Assembly (NCBI RefSeq): GCF_000622145.1
Contig: NZ_JHWH01000016.1
Span: forward strand, 1-64,000
Source: Paracoccus yeei ATCC BAA-599
GTDB lineage: Bacteria > Pseudomonadota > Alphaproteobacteria > Rhodobacterales > Rhodobacteraceae
Direction of reading: 5' to 3'
Length of the DNA stretch: 64,000 nucleotides
The stretch's first letter is position 1. Every line of letters starts with the position of its first letter. The notes under the pieces were generated by a model. The model did not search any database. It worked only from the letters and a program-made list of their open reading frames with translations, and was not told the origin of the DNA. Made by a program: the position numbers and the translations under genes. This document shows, one piece after another, positions 27,810-37,270 of the stretch.

Positions 27810-28457
27810 ATGTTCTCCCTCCCCGTCTTTCTGCAAAGCTTCGAGCCGCTTATCTGGGCGGCGCGCTACACGCTGCTGATCGCGGTCCTGGGGATCGGGC
27901 TGGGGCTGGTGATCGGCACGCTGATCTGCGCGGCGCGGCTGTCGCCCTATCGCCTGCTGCGGGCCTTCGGCGGGCTCTGGGTCAGCTTCCTGCGCGGCGT
28001 GCCGCTGCTGGTGCAGCTTCTGGTGTTCTATTACTCGCTGCCGGTGATCGGGCTGGACATTCCGGCGACGGCGGCGGCGGTGATCTGCGTCGGCATCTGC
28101 GCCAGCGCCTATATCAGCGAGATCTGGCGCGGCGCCATCGCCGCCCTGCCCCGCGGCCAGGCCGAGGCGGCGACCGCCATCGGCATGACGCCGCGCGACA
28201 CCTGGACCCGGGTGATCCTGCCCCAAGCCTTCACCCTGTCGCTGCCGGCGCTGGTCAACGAACTGATCCTGCTGGTCAAGGCCAGCTCGCTGGTCTCGGT
28301 CGTGGGCATCCTGGAAATCACCCGCGCCAGCCAGGCGCAGGCCGCGACGACCTTCCGCCCGCTCGAGGTCTATATCGCCGCCGCCTGCATCTATCTGGCG
28401 ATCAACCTGTGCCTTGCGGCGCTGGGACGCTATCTTGAACACAGGACGGCCGTGTGA
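27810..28457 (+). CDS. amino acid ABC transporter permease (first)
   Basis: A 215-aa inner-membrane subunit of the HisMQ type. It has the coupling loop that contacts the ATPase, EIWRGAIAALPRGQAEAATAIGM, and an N-terminal hydrophobic segment WAARYTLLIAVLGIGLGLVIG. It would form a heterodimer with the next permease. The stop overlaps the next start by one base (TGATG). Confidence 0.9.
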   Translation: MFSLPVFLQSFEPLIWAARYTLLIAVLGIGLGLVIGTLICAARLSPYRLLRAFGGLWVSFLRGVPLLVQLLVFYYSLPVIGLDIPATAAAVICVGICASAYISEIWRGAIAALPRGQAEAATAIGMTPRDTWTRVILPQAFTLSLPALVNELILLVKASSLVSVVGILEITRASQAQAATTFRPLEVYIAAACIYLAINLCLAALGRYLEHRTAV

Positions 28458-29119
28458 TGGACCTTTCCGTTCTTCAGCAATACGGGCCGATGCTGCTGCG
28501 CGGCTTCGGAATCACGGTGCTGTGCTGGCTGCTGGGCACGATCTTTGCCATGGCGTTGGGCCTGATGATCGCGCTGGTCCAGCGTTACGCGGCCCGGCCC
28601 CTGCGCTGGCTGATCCAGGCCTATATCGAGGTGATCCGCGGCACGCCCTTCCTGGTCCAGCTCTTCGTGCTCTATTACGGCGGCCCGCTGATCGGGCTGC
28701 GGCTGGACGCGCTGCCGGCGGGCCTCTTGGGCCTGACCATCTATGGCAGCCCCTATTTCGCGGAAATCTTCCGCTCGGGCTTTCGCGCCGTGCCGCATGG
28801 CCAGATCGAGGCGGCGCGCGCCATCGGCATGGCCGAGCCCGCCATCATCCGCCGCATCCTGCTGCCGCTGGGCCTGGTCTCGGCGCTGCCGGCGCTGGTC
28901 AATTTCTCGATCATCCTGACCAAGGAAACGGTGATCCTGTCCATCATCACCGTGCCCGAGCTGATGTATCAGGTCAGCCGCATGTCGACCGAGACCTTCC
29001 GCTATGTCGAGGCGAACCTGGTGCTGGCGCTGTTCTTCTGGCTGCTGGTCGAGACGATCAGCCGGCTCGGCCGCCGGTTCGAGCGCCGCATCACCCAACA
29101 TCTGATCGAAAGGACCTGA
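28457..29119 (+). CDS. amino acid ABC transporter permease (second)
   Basis: A 220-aa HisMQ-type permease. The ATPase-coupling loop is EIFRSGFRAVPHGQIEAARAIGM, followed by the conserved PAIIRRILLPLGL. A GTG one codon earlier (28454) is possible, but the ATG at 28457 shares a base with the preceding stop and is the simpler start. Followed 3 bases later by the ATPase. Confidence 0.9.
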   Translation: MDLSVLQQYGPMLLRGFGITVLCWLLGTIFAMALGLMIALVQRYAARPLRWLIQAYIEVIRGTPFLVQLFVLYYGGPLIGLRLDALPAGLLGLTIYGSPYFAEIFRSGFRAVPHGQIEAARAIGMAEPAIIRRILLPLGLVSALPALVNFSIILTKETVILSIITVPELMYQVSRMSTETFRYVEANLVLALFFWLLVETISRLGRRFERRITQHLIERT

Positions 29120-29122
29120 GCG

Positions 29123-29893
29123 ATGCAGGCATCCTCCGTCGAGATCCGCAAGGTCAACAAGTTCTACGGCCCCTTCCACGCGCTGAAGGACGTGGACCTG
29201 ACCATTCCGCCCGGCAAGGTGACCTGCCTGATCGGGCCCTCGGGCTCGGGCAAGTCCACGCTTCTGCGCTGCATCAACTTCCTCGAGGAATACGATTCGG
29301 GCGAGGTGCGCATCGACGGCCAGCTGATCGGATACGACGTGCCGGGCCGCAAGATGACCGGCCGCAAGCTGCGCGAGATGCGACGCTCGATCGGCATGGT
29401 GTTCCAGCAGTTCAACCTGTGGCCGCACATGACCGCCCTGGGGAACGTGGCCGAAGGGCTGGTCCGCGTGCGCGGCCTGCCCAGGGCCGAGGCCGAGGCT
29501 CGTGCCGCCGACGCGCTGCGCAAGGTCGGGCTGGCCGACAAGATAGGCAACCACCCCGCGCGCCTGTCGGGCGGCCAGCAGCAGCGCGTCGCCATCGCCC
29601 GCGCCATCGCCATGGAGCCGCGGCTGATGCTGTTCGACGAGCCGACCAGCGCGCTTGACCCCGAGCTGGTGGGCGAGGTTCTGAACGTGATGAAGGCCCT
29701 GGCGTCCGAGGGCATGACCATGGTCGTCGTCACGCATGAGATGGGCTTTGCCGCCCATGTCGCCGACCAGGTGGCCTTCATGGAAAAGGGCGAACTGGTC
29801 GCGGTGGACAGCCCGAAAGCGATCTTCCACGCGCCCAGGGACGAGCGCATCCAGGGCTTCCTGCGCACCTATCACGAACGCAACAGCTTCTAG
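29123..29893 (+). CDS. amino acid ABC transporter ATP-binding protein
   Basis: A 256-aa HisP/GlnQ-type ATPase. Walker [13 protein letters not shown] is near residue 40, the signature is [15 protein letters not shown], and Walker B is [30 protein letters not shown] marks the Q-loop. It ends the hut-linked transport operon. I see no strong intrinsic terminator after it. Confidence 0.92.
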   Translation: MQASSVEIRKVNKFYGPFHALKDVDLTIPPGKVTCLIGPSGSGKSTLLRCINFLEEYDSGEVRIDGQLIGYDVPGRKMTGRKLREMRRSIGMVFQQFNLWPHMTALGNVAEGLVRVRGLPRAEAEARAADALRKVGLADKIGNHPARLSGGQQQRVAIARAIAMEPRLMLFDEPTSALDPELVGEVLNVMKALASEGMTMVVVTHEMGFAAHVADQVAFMEKGELVAVDSPKAIFHAPRDERIQGFLRTYHERNSF

Positions 29894-30735
29894 GGCCCAG
29901 AACCGCCAAGTCACGCCCAGAAGCGGTCCCGACATGGTGACATCCAGCCGCGTGCCGCGCTGCGGTAATCGACGTGCAGCCGCCGAAAGCCCCCGTCCAT
30001 TCCTGTGCCGCCGCCGAGGACAGCGCGGCCGGCGTCAACGCTGCCGTCTCGCCAGAATAGTGCGCATGATGCCTGTCCCTCTCACAGCCTGTAGCTGAAA
30101 CAGCCGGCCGCAAGATTCGGTGTCGCGGCACTCCCGTTGCCCGCTTGCCCCAAAGGGCGGAAACCACGCCTGAAACATGCAAAAGAACCCAAGCCGCGCT
30201 CATGCGCAGGCTCGATCCGCACCAGCGGGCTTGTCAATGGCGACGAAGGTTCCGGGCTCATGCGGCCTGCGGTTGCACGGACGGGGACGAAGACGAAAGG
30301 GTTCTGGTCAGGCCACCCAGGCGGGCCTGAAACATATTTGGGGCGGCCGAAGCCGCCCCAAATATCAGGTCGGAAACAAAAACATCATTACAAACAACTT
30401 GCCGCGCGGACCCGAACACCAACCGGAAACACAAACTCGCAAACGGCCCGCCCGTTCTTGACAGGCAGCTATTTGCCACAACTTTCGATTGCCGGGAACC
30501 TGTCTGTTCGGACAGGTGCGGCGACAAGGCATCGCCGGCACGGGCGGCCGCGACAAATTTCCGCCCGCCCCGTGAACCGGCCCTGCTGCTTCCGTGTTTG
30601 TTTCCAAATGGAACGGGGGCTTTCAGCGGTGATGATTCCAGACATGTCGATTGCGCTTGAACAAGCGGCCCCCGTGACGATGGCGCCCGCCCGCAGGGCG
30701 GCGGCTCTGGCACCCCGCCACACCTTGGGCCGCGC
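29894..30735. other. 842-base region without a recognisable gene
   Basis: No frame here gives a protein I recognise; the open frames on either strand are low-complexity Arg/Ser/Pro translations. It holds a 14-bp perfect hairpin (30334-30365), a smaller one (ACCTGTC at 30498-30504 with GACAGGT at 30511-30517), and a TTGACA at 30458-30463 that could be the -35 of the treZY promoter. Composition around 30370-30450 is more A-rich than the surroundings. It may be an untranslated or degenerate segment. Confidence 0.6.
30334..30365. repeat. perfect 14-bp inverted repeat
   Basis: ATATTTGGGGCGGC at 30334-30347 pairs perfectly with 30352-30365 around a CGAA loop. It is the strongest hairpin in this gene-poor gap. 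There is no U-run on either side, so it is not an ordinary terminator. It may be a terminator remnant, an RNA structure or a protein site. Confidence 0.6.
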
Positions 30736-32469
30736 ATGACCGGCCGGCCGGCGCAAGGCCCCCGCTGGGGCGTGACCTGGGACGACGGGCGGCTGACCGC
30801 GCGCCTGTGGGCCCCGCGCGCCGCGCGGGTCGAGTTGCTGCTGGACAGCCAGGCGCTGTCCATGACCGCCTTGCCCGAGGGGTACTGGACCGTCACCACC
30901 CCCGCCCCGGCGGGCATCGCCTATCGCCTGCGCGTGGACGGGGCGGACATGCCCGATCCGGCCAGCCGGCGGCAGGCGGGCGGTGTGCACGACCCCTCGC
31001 TGGCCGAGCCGGTCCCGGACCATGACTGGCAGCACCCCTGGGCGGGGCGCGACTGGGCCGAGGCCGTGATCTATGAACTGCACGTCGGCACCTTCACCCC
31101 CGAAGGCACGCTGGCGGCCGCCGCAAGTCGGCTGCGGCACCTGGCGGACCTGGGCTTTACCGCCATCGAGCTGATGCCCCTGAACCAGTTCCCGGGCGAC
31201 CGGGGCTGAGGCTATGACGGCGTCCTGCCCTTTGCACTACACCCCACCTATGGCGCGCCCGCCGACCTGTGCCGGTTCGTGGATATGGCGCACGGCGCCG
31301 GGCTGATGGTCATCCTGGACCTCGTGATGAACCACTTCGGCCCGGACGGCGCCTATATCCATCAGGCGGCGCCCGACTTCTTCGACCCGGACCGGCACAC
31401 GCCCTGGGGCGCGGCCATCGACTTTTCCAAGGCCCCGGTCCGCGCCTTCTGGACCGAATGCGCGGAATACTGGCTGAGGACATTCCGGCTGGACGGGTTC
31501 CGGCTGGATGCGGTCCACCAGATCACCGGCCCCGGCGCGACCGATTTCCTGGACGCTTTCGCCCGGTACCTGCGGCAGGCCGCGCCCGACCGCCCCATCC
31601 ACCTGATCACTGAGGATGAGCGCAATCTGCCCGACCTGCGCGAACGTCACGGCTATGACGCAAGCTGGAACGACCACTTCCACCATGCGGTCCACACCGC
31701 CCTGACGGGGGAATCCGACGGCTATTACGCCAGCTTTGCCCACGACCCGATCTGCGATCTGGCGCTGGCGCTGGCGCGGGGCCATATCGAGGAAGGCCAG
31801 CCCCGCCCCGGCCTTGACCATCCGCGCGGCCAGCCCTGCGGGCACCTGCCGACGACGGCCTTCGTCAATGCGATCCAGACCCATGACCAGGTCGGCAACC
31901 GCCCGCATGGCGAACGGCTGGCCAGTCTGGCCGATCCGCAGGGCGTCGCGGTGGCCTATGCGCTGCTGCTGGTCGCCCCCTATATCCCGATGGTCTTCAT
32001 GGGCGAGGAACGGGGCGAGTCGGCGCCCTTCCTGTTCTTCGCCGATTTTCAGGGCGACCTGGCCCGCGCCGTGCGCGAAGGCCGCGCCGCCGAATTCGCC
32101 GCGATCGCCGAACTGGGCGAGACGGTGCCCGATCCCCTGGCCTTCGAGACCTTCGAACGCTCGCGCCTGGGCTGGCGGGACGATGCGCGCGCCCGCGAAT
32201 GGCTGGAACTGACGCGCCGCGCCCTGGCCTTTCGCGCCGAAAAGGTCGTGCCGCTGGTCAAAAGCGGCCGGTGGGGCGAGGCGCGGGTGCGCCGGCTGGG
32301 CCCCGCCTCGGTGGCGGCGGACTGGCCGTTTCACGCCGGCACCCTTTCCGTCGCGCTCAGCCTGGGCCAGGCCCAGCCCGACCTGCCCCTGCCCCACGCG
32401 CCCGGTCTTATCCTGGGCCGGCCGGGCCGCGATCCCTTTGCCCTGTCTGCCGGCGTCGAGGTGCCATGA
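30736..32469 (+). pseudogene. treZ: malto-oligosyltrehalose trehalohydrolase, interrupted by in-frame TGA
   Basis: TreZ cleaves trehalose from the end of maltooligosyltrehalose made by TreY. The frame from 30736 to 32469 (578 codons) covers a whole TreZ: CBM48-like N-domain (WGVTWDDGRLTARLWAPRAA), then the GH13 barrel. A single TGA at 31207-31209 cuts it after 157 aa. The site reads QFPGDRG-stop-GYDGVLPF, where family members have RGWGYDG, so one base change in a Trp TGG codon explains it. Everything after is intact and in frame, including GFRLDAVHQI with the nucleophile Asp and the ITEDERN acid region. The 3' end overlaps treY as ATGA. Either the gene is recently inactivated, or the base is a sequencing error. 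Confidence 0.88.
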
Positions 32470-34676
32470 TTCCGACCGTTCCCCTTGCGACCTATCGCAT
32501 CCAGTTGCGCGACAATGTCGATTTCGCCGAAATCGAGCGCCATCTGCCCTATCTTTCCGGGCTCGGCGTGTCCCACCTGTACCTGTCGCCGATCTTTGCC
32601 GCCTCGACCGGCTCGACGCATGGCTACGACATCACCGACCCGACCCGCGTCGACCCTGCCCTGGGCGGACGCGAGGGGTTCGAGCGGCTGGCCCGCGCCG
32701 CGATCGGCCGCGGTCTGGGGATCATCCTGGACATCGTGCCGAACCACACGGCCTTCACGCTGGAAAACCCCTGGCTGCTGGACGTTCTGCGCCATGGGCC
32801 GGACAGCCGATATGCCCGCCATTTCGACATCGACTGGCAGGCCGGGCCGCTGGTCCTGCCCTTCCTGCCCGAGCCCTTCGAAAAGATGCTGGCGGACGGC
32901 GCCTTCAGCCTGCGGGACGGATTCTGGTGCTTTGGCGACGTGCAGGTCCCGCTGGCCGATGACAGCGCCCCTCAGGACGACCTGCGCACCCTGCATGACC
33001 GCCAGCACTGGCGGCTGGTCCAATCCGACATGGAACGCGACAGCATCACCCACCGGCGCTTCTTCAACGTGACCAGCCTGATCGGCATGCGGGTCGAGGA
33101 TCCGGCGGTGTTTGACGACACCCATGCGCTGATCCTGGACCTGGTGCGCGCGGGGCTGGTCCACGGCCTGCGCGTCGATCACGTCGACGGGCTGGCCGAC
33201 CCGGCCGCCTATCTGGATCGGCTGCACAAGGCCGTGCCCGACACGCCGATCTGGGTCGAAAAGATCCTTGTGGGCGATGAAGCCATGCCGCCCGGCTGGC
33301 CCGTCCTTGGCTCGACCGGGTACGAGGCCGCGCGGCTGATCGCCCGGCTGCTGACCGACCCGCAGGGGATCGAGCGGCTGGACGCGCTGTGGCGCGAGGC
33401 GACCGGCATCCAGACCGGCTTTCGCGAGGAACTGACCCAAGCCAAGCTGGCCGTCCTTGACAACGAGTTGGCGGCCGAGCGGCGCCAGTTGCGCGACATG
33501 GCCGCCGCCGCCGCCGAAGGATCCCAGGACATCGAGGCCGGCCCCGAAACCCTGCGCGAGGCGGTGACGGCGCTGCTGGTCGCGATGCCGCGCTATCGCA
33601 GCTATGTCACCGACCGCGCGGGGGACGAGGATCGCGCTCTGCTGGCCAGGCTGGCCGATGATGCGGCGCAGGGCCTGCGGTCGCGGGCGACGGTCGATCT
33701 GCTGGCGGGGCTGATGGCCGATCCCCCGACCGACGCCGCCCGCCGCTTCGTCGTTCGCTTCCAGCAGGTGTCGGGCGCGCTGCTGGCCAAGGCGCAAGAG
33801 GATACGGCAGGCTTTCGCTGGACCCGCTATCTGGCCGCGAACGAGGTCGGCGCCGAACCCGACGAACCCTGCGTGGCCGAGGCCGAGGCCAACGCCTTCC
33901 TGGCCGCGCGGCAACCGGGCGCGATGACGCTGGTTTCGACCCACGACACCAAGCGGTCCGCCGACAGCCGGATGCGCATCGCCGCGATCAGCCACCTGCC
34001 CGATGCCTTCGCCGATCTGGACCGCGCCGCCGCCGCCCTGCCGCAGGCCGAGGGGGTCGAGCCGCGCTGGCGCTGGTATGTCGTGCAATCCGCCCTGGCG
34101 ATCTGGCACGACGACCCGGCGATCCGGGACCGCCTGGCCTCGCATATCGAAAAGGCCATGCGCGAGGCCAAGCTGACCAGTTTCTGGACCAATCCGGACG
34201 AGGCCGCCGAAGCCGCCGTCAAGGCGCTGGCCGATGCGGTGCTGGACCAGTGGCGCGAACCGCCGCCGGCGCTGACCGCGCTGCTCGGGCGCGGCCGGGC
34301 GCTGGGGCTTGCACAACTGGCCTTCCAGATGCTGATGCCCGGCTTTCCCGACATCTATCGCGGGGATGAGGCCGAATTGCTGGCGCTGACCGATCCCGAC
34401 AACCGCCTGGCCGTGGACTGGCACGTCCTGGCTTGGGAACCCGCGCCCGGCAGCAAGGCCGGATGGACGCGCGCCCTGCTGGCCTTGCGGCGCGAAAGCG
34501 CCGATTTCCTGGCCCGCGCCACCGCCCGCATCGAGGTGGCGGACGGCACGCTGCGCCTGATCCGCGAAGGCGGCGGCCAGCGGATCGTCGTGGAACTGCG
34601 GCCCGGCCCCGCCCCCGCGGATGCCTGGAAGGCGGGCGAGTTCGACGGCGTCAGCGTCGCGGTGATCCGGCACTGA
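32466..34676 (+). CDS. treY: malto-oligosyltrehalose synthase
   Basis: GH13 intramolecular transglucosylase that turns the reducing-end alpha-1,4 bond of maltodextrin into an alpha-1,1 bond. 736 aa. Recognisable blocks are TYRIQLRDNVDFAEIERHLPYLSGLGVSHLYLSP at the N-terminus, HGYDITDPTRVDPALGG, DIVPNHTAF, LRVDHVDGLADP with the nucleophile, WVEKILVGDE with the acid, and STHDTKRSADSRMRI. It appears intact while its partner treZ has a nonsense codon. Start set by the ATGA overlap with treZ. Confidence 0.94.
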   Translation: MIPTVPLATYRIQLRDNVDFAEIERHLPYLSGLGVSHLYLSPIFAASTGSTHGYDITDPTRVDPALGGREGFERLARAAIGRGLGIILDIVPNHTAFTLENPWLLDVLRHGPDSRYARHFDIDWQAGPLVLPFLPEPFEKMLADGAFSLRDGFWCFGDVQVPLADDSAPQDDLRTLHDRQHWRLVQSDMERDSITHRRFFNVTSLIGMRVEDPAVFDDTHALILDLVRAGLVHGLRVDHVDGLADPAAYLDRLHKAVPDTPIWVEKILVGDEAMPPGWPVLGSTGYEAARLIARLLTDPQGIERLDALWREATGIQTGFREELTQAKLAVLDNELAAERRQLRDMAAAAAEGSQDIEAGPETLREAVTALLVAMPRYRSYVTDRAGDEDRALLARLADDAAQGLRSRATVDLLAGLMADPPTDAARRFVVRFQQVSGALLAKAQEDTAGFRWTRYLAANEVGAEPDEPCVAEAEANAFLAARQPGAMTLVSTHDTKRSADSRMRIAAISHLPDAFADLDRAAAALPQAEGVEPRWRWYVVQSALAIWHDDPAIRDRLASHIEKAMREAKLTSFWTNPDEAAEAAVKALADAVLDQWREPPPALTALLGRGRALGLAQLAFQMLMPGFPDIYRGDEAELLALTDPDNRLAVDWHVLAWEPAPGSKAGWTRALLALRRESADFLARATARIEVADGTLRLIREGGGQRIVVELRPGPAPADAWKAGEFDGVSVAVIRH

Positions 34677-34850
34677 CAGCCAAGGACCGGCCGCCGCGCG
34701 GCGCCCCGGCCGTGCGGCGGCGGAAAGAATCGTCTCTCAAGCGCGCCTGGAACAGCCGGACGGTTGCTTCGGCGCCGCCCATCTTTGGAATGGAGCCCCC
34801 ATAAAAACACGCCTAACGTTGTCGTGAATCGTGCAGTCACGAGAGCGGAC

Positions 34851-36083
34851 ATGACCATCCACGAACGGAACACGCCGGCAGAGGCGGGCTCGCCCATCAT
34901 CCCGACGCGGATCGCCACCCGGGACGAGGCGCTGGATGCCGCGCGCCGGCTTGCCGCCGACTGGGCGCCCAAGGCGGCCGAGCGCGACCGCCGGCGCATC
35001 CTGCCCTTTGACGAGATCGCGGCCTTCTCGGCGTCGGGCCTGGGCGCGATCACGGTACCACGCAGCCATGGCGGGCCGGGACTGGATTACCTGACCCTGA
35101 CCGAGGTGTTCGAGATCCTGTGCGCGGCGGACAGTTCCGTGGGTCAGATCCCGCAGAACCATTTCGGCGTCATCCGCCTTCTGACCGAGGCCGGCAGCCC
35201 CGCGCAGAAGGCGCGCTGGTTCGCCGATGTCCTGGCCGGCAAGCGGATCGGGAACGCAGGCCCCGAAAAGGGCCGCAAGCCGGTGACGCAGAACGACACG
35301 GGCCTGTCGCGCGGACGCGACGGCGGGCTGCGGTTGAATGGGCATCGGTTCTATTCGACCGGCGCGATCTTTGCCCACTGGATCCCGACCCGGGCCAATG
35401 ACGAACAGGGACGGCCGGTCCAGGTCTGGGTGCCCTATGACGCGCCGGGCGTCCGGGTCGTCGACGACTGGTCCAGCTTCGGACAGCGCACCACCGCATC
35501 GGGCAGCGTGGTGTTCGAGGACGTGCCCATCGCCGAGGACCAGGTCATCCCGGTCTGGCAGCGCGCGCAGGTGCCGGGCCTGGCCGGGCCGGTGTCGCAG
35601 CTGATCCAGGCCGCCATCGACAGCGGCATCGCCATCGGCGCCCTGGACGAGGCGATCCGCTTCGTGCGCGAACAGTCCCGTCCCTGGGTCGACAGCGGGG
35701 TCGAGCGCGCCCAGGACGATCCCCACCTCATCGCCGACGTGGGCCGGTTGCAGATCGACCTGTGGGCCGCGCGGGCGGTCCTGCACGACGCGGCGCGGCT
35801 GCTGGACGACCTGGCCGCCGGCGAGGTGACCGAGGATGCCTCGGCCCGCGCCTCGGTCGCGGTGGCCGAGGCCAAGATCCTGACTTCGGAAATCGCGCTG
35901 AACGCGGCGGAGAAGCTGTTCGAACTGGCAGGGTCGGCGGCAACGCGGGCCGGCCCGAACCTGGGCCGCATCTGGCGCAATGCCCGTGTGCACACGCTGC
36001 ACGACCCGCTGCGCTGGAAATACCATCTGCTGGGCAACTGGCACCTGAACGGCGCCCGTCCCGCCCGCCATCAATGGAACTGA
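34851..36083 (+). CDS. SfnB family sulfur acquisition oxidoreductase (first copy)
   Basis: A 410-aa flavoenzyme of the acyl-CoA dehydrogenase fold, SfnB/DszC-like branch, thought to act in release of sulfur from sulfones, sulfonates or related organosulfur compounds. Motifs shared with the next gene: GQIPQNHFG, FYSTGAIFAHWIPT, DDWSSFGQRTTASGSV and the C-terminal LRWKYHLLGNWHLNG. The start at 34851 follows a GAGAGCGG site. An inverted repeat TCGTGA-N9-TCACGA (34822-34842) lies just upstream and may be an operator. Exact substrate unknown. Confidence 0.85.
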   Translation: MTIHERNTPAEAGSPIIPTRIATRDEALDAARRLAADWAPKAAERDRRRILPFDEIAAFSASGLGAITVPRSHGGPGLDYLTLTEVFEILCAADSSVGQIPQNHFGVIRLLTEAGSPAQKARWFADVLAGKRIGNAGPEKGRKPVTQNDTGLSRGRDGGLRLNGHRFYSTGAIFAHWIPTRANDEQGRPVQVWVPYDAPGVRVVDDWSSFGQRTTASGSVVFEDVPIAEDQVIPVWQRAQVPGLAGPVSQLIQAAIDSGIAIGALDEAIRFVREQSRPWVDSGVERAQDDPHLIADVGRLQIDLWAARAVLHDAARLLDDLAAGEVTEDASARASVAVAEAKILTSEIALNAAEKLFELAGSAATRAGPNLGRIWRNARVHTLHDPLRWKYHLLGNWHLNGARPARHQWN

Positions 36084-36085
36084 CC

Positions 36086-37270
36086 ATGACCCGGAACGCC
36101 CATGTCATCGCCAGCGACGCCGAGGCCATCGCCGTGGCCGAACGGCTGGCCCAGGACTTTGCCCCCGGCGCCTCGCGCCGCGACCGCGACCGCGTCCTGC
36201 CCTGGGATGAACTCGACGCCTTCTCGGCCTCGGGCCTCTGGGGCATCACCGTGCCGCGCGAACACGGCGGGGCCGGCGTTTCGGCCGTGACGCTGGCGCG
36301 GGTGATCGCCATCATCGGCGCGGCCGACGGTTCGCTGGCGCAGATCCCGCAGAACCACTTCTATGCCCTTGAAGTCCTGCGCAGCGGCGGCAGCCCGGGG
36401 CAGCGCGCCCGGTTCGACGCGCTGGCGCTGGCCGGGCAGCGCTTCGGCAACGCCCTGGCGGAAATCGGCGCCCGCGACTTCCGGCGCCGCACCCGCCTGT
36501 CGGCTCGGAACGGCAGGCTGTTCGTGACCGGGCGCAAGTTCTACTGCACCGGCGCGATCTTTGCCGACTGGATCCCCACGCTGGTCGTCGACGACGAGGA
36601 CCGCCAGCAGATCGTCTTCATCCCGCGCGAGGCCGAGGGCGTCCAGATCACCGACGATTGGGACGGTTTCGGCCAGCGCACCACAGGGTCGGGTTCGGTC
36701 GCCTTCGACCGGGTCGCGGTGCAGCCCGAATGGGTGGTGCCCTTCCAGGCCAGCTTCGAGCGTCCGACCCCCATCGGCCCCCTGGCGCAGATCATGCACG
36801 CGGCGATCGACCTGGGCATCGGCAGGGGCGCCTTCGCCGCCACCCTGCCCTTTGTCCGCGACCGCGCCCGCCCCTGGGTGGACGCGCATGTGGACCGCGC
36901 GGCCGATGACCCGCTGCTCGTCGCGGGCCTGGGTGACGTCGCCGTCCGCCTGCGCGCGGCCGAGGCGCTGCTGGACCGTGCCGGCCATGCGGTGGACGAG
37001 GCCGTCGCCGACCCGACCGAATTCACCGTGGCGCAGGCCTCGCTGGCGGTCGCGGCGGCGCGGGCGCTGACGACGACGGCCGGGCTGCTCGCGGCCTCGA
37101 AACTGTTCGAGCTGACCGGCACATCGGCAACCCTGGCCGAGGACAACCTGGACCGGCACTGGCGCAATGTCCGCACCCACAGCCTACACGATCCGGTGCG
37201 CTGGAAATACCACGCCGTCGGCAACCACAGCCTGAACGGCATCAACCCGCCGCGACACGGAGCGATCTGA
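36086..37270 (+). CDS. SfnB family sulfur acquisition oxidoreductase (second copy)
   Basis: A 394-aa paralogue of the upstream gene, same fold and order of motifs: AQIPQNHFYALE, FYCTGAIFADWIPT, DDWDGFGQRTTGSGSV, VRWKYHAVGNHSLNG. It starts 2 bases after the preceding stop; an in-frame ATG at 36074 overlaps that gene, but 36086 has a better-spaced GGA. A pair of such proteins could be a heteromer or two enzymes with different substrates. Shares a base with the next start. Confidence 0.85.
   Translation: MTRNAHVIASDAEAIAVAERLAQDFAPGASRRDRDRVLPWDELDAFSASGLWGITVPREHGGAGVSAVTLARVIAIIGAADGSLAQIPQNHFYALEVLRSGGSPGQRARFDALALAGQRFGNALAEIGARDFRRRTRLSARNGRLFVTGRKFYCTGAIFADWIPTLVVDDEDRQQIVFIPREAEGVQITDDWDGFGQRTTGSGSVAFDRVAVQPEWVVPFQASFERPTPIGPLAQIMHAAIDLGIGRGAFAATLPFVRDRARPWVDAHVDRAADDPLLVAGLGDVAVRLRAAEALLDRAGHAVDEAVADPTEFTVAQASLAVAAARALTTTAGLLAASKLFELTGTSATLAEDNLDRHWRNVRTHSLHDPVRWKYHAVGNHSLNGINPPRHGAI

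Noticed and set aside
30137..30739. 200-residue frame before treZ
   Set aside because: No recognisable fold, odd composition, and a hairpin of 14 bp inside it; treated as non-coding.
31207..31209. TGA in treZ read as selenocysteine
   Set aside because: The family has Trp here, not Cys or Sec, and no SECIS-like element is expected or seen; a TGG to TGA change is simpler.
31279..32469. Downstream treZ fragment as an independent gene
   Set aside because: Same frame as the upstream part with an intact catalytic domain; its first ATG lies inside a conserved barrel strand, so it is the rest of treZ.
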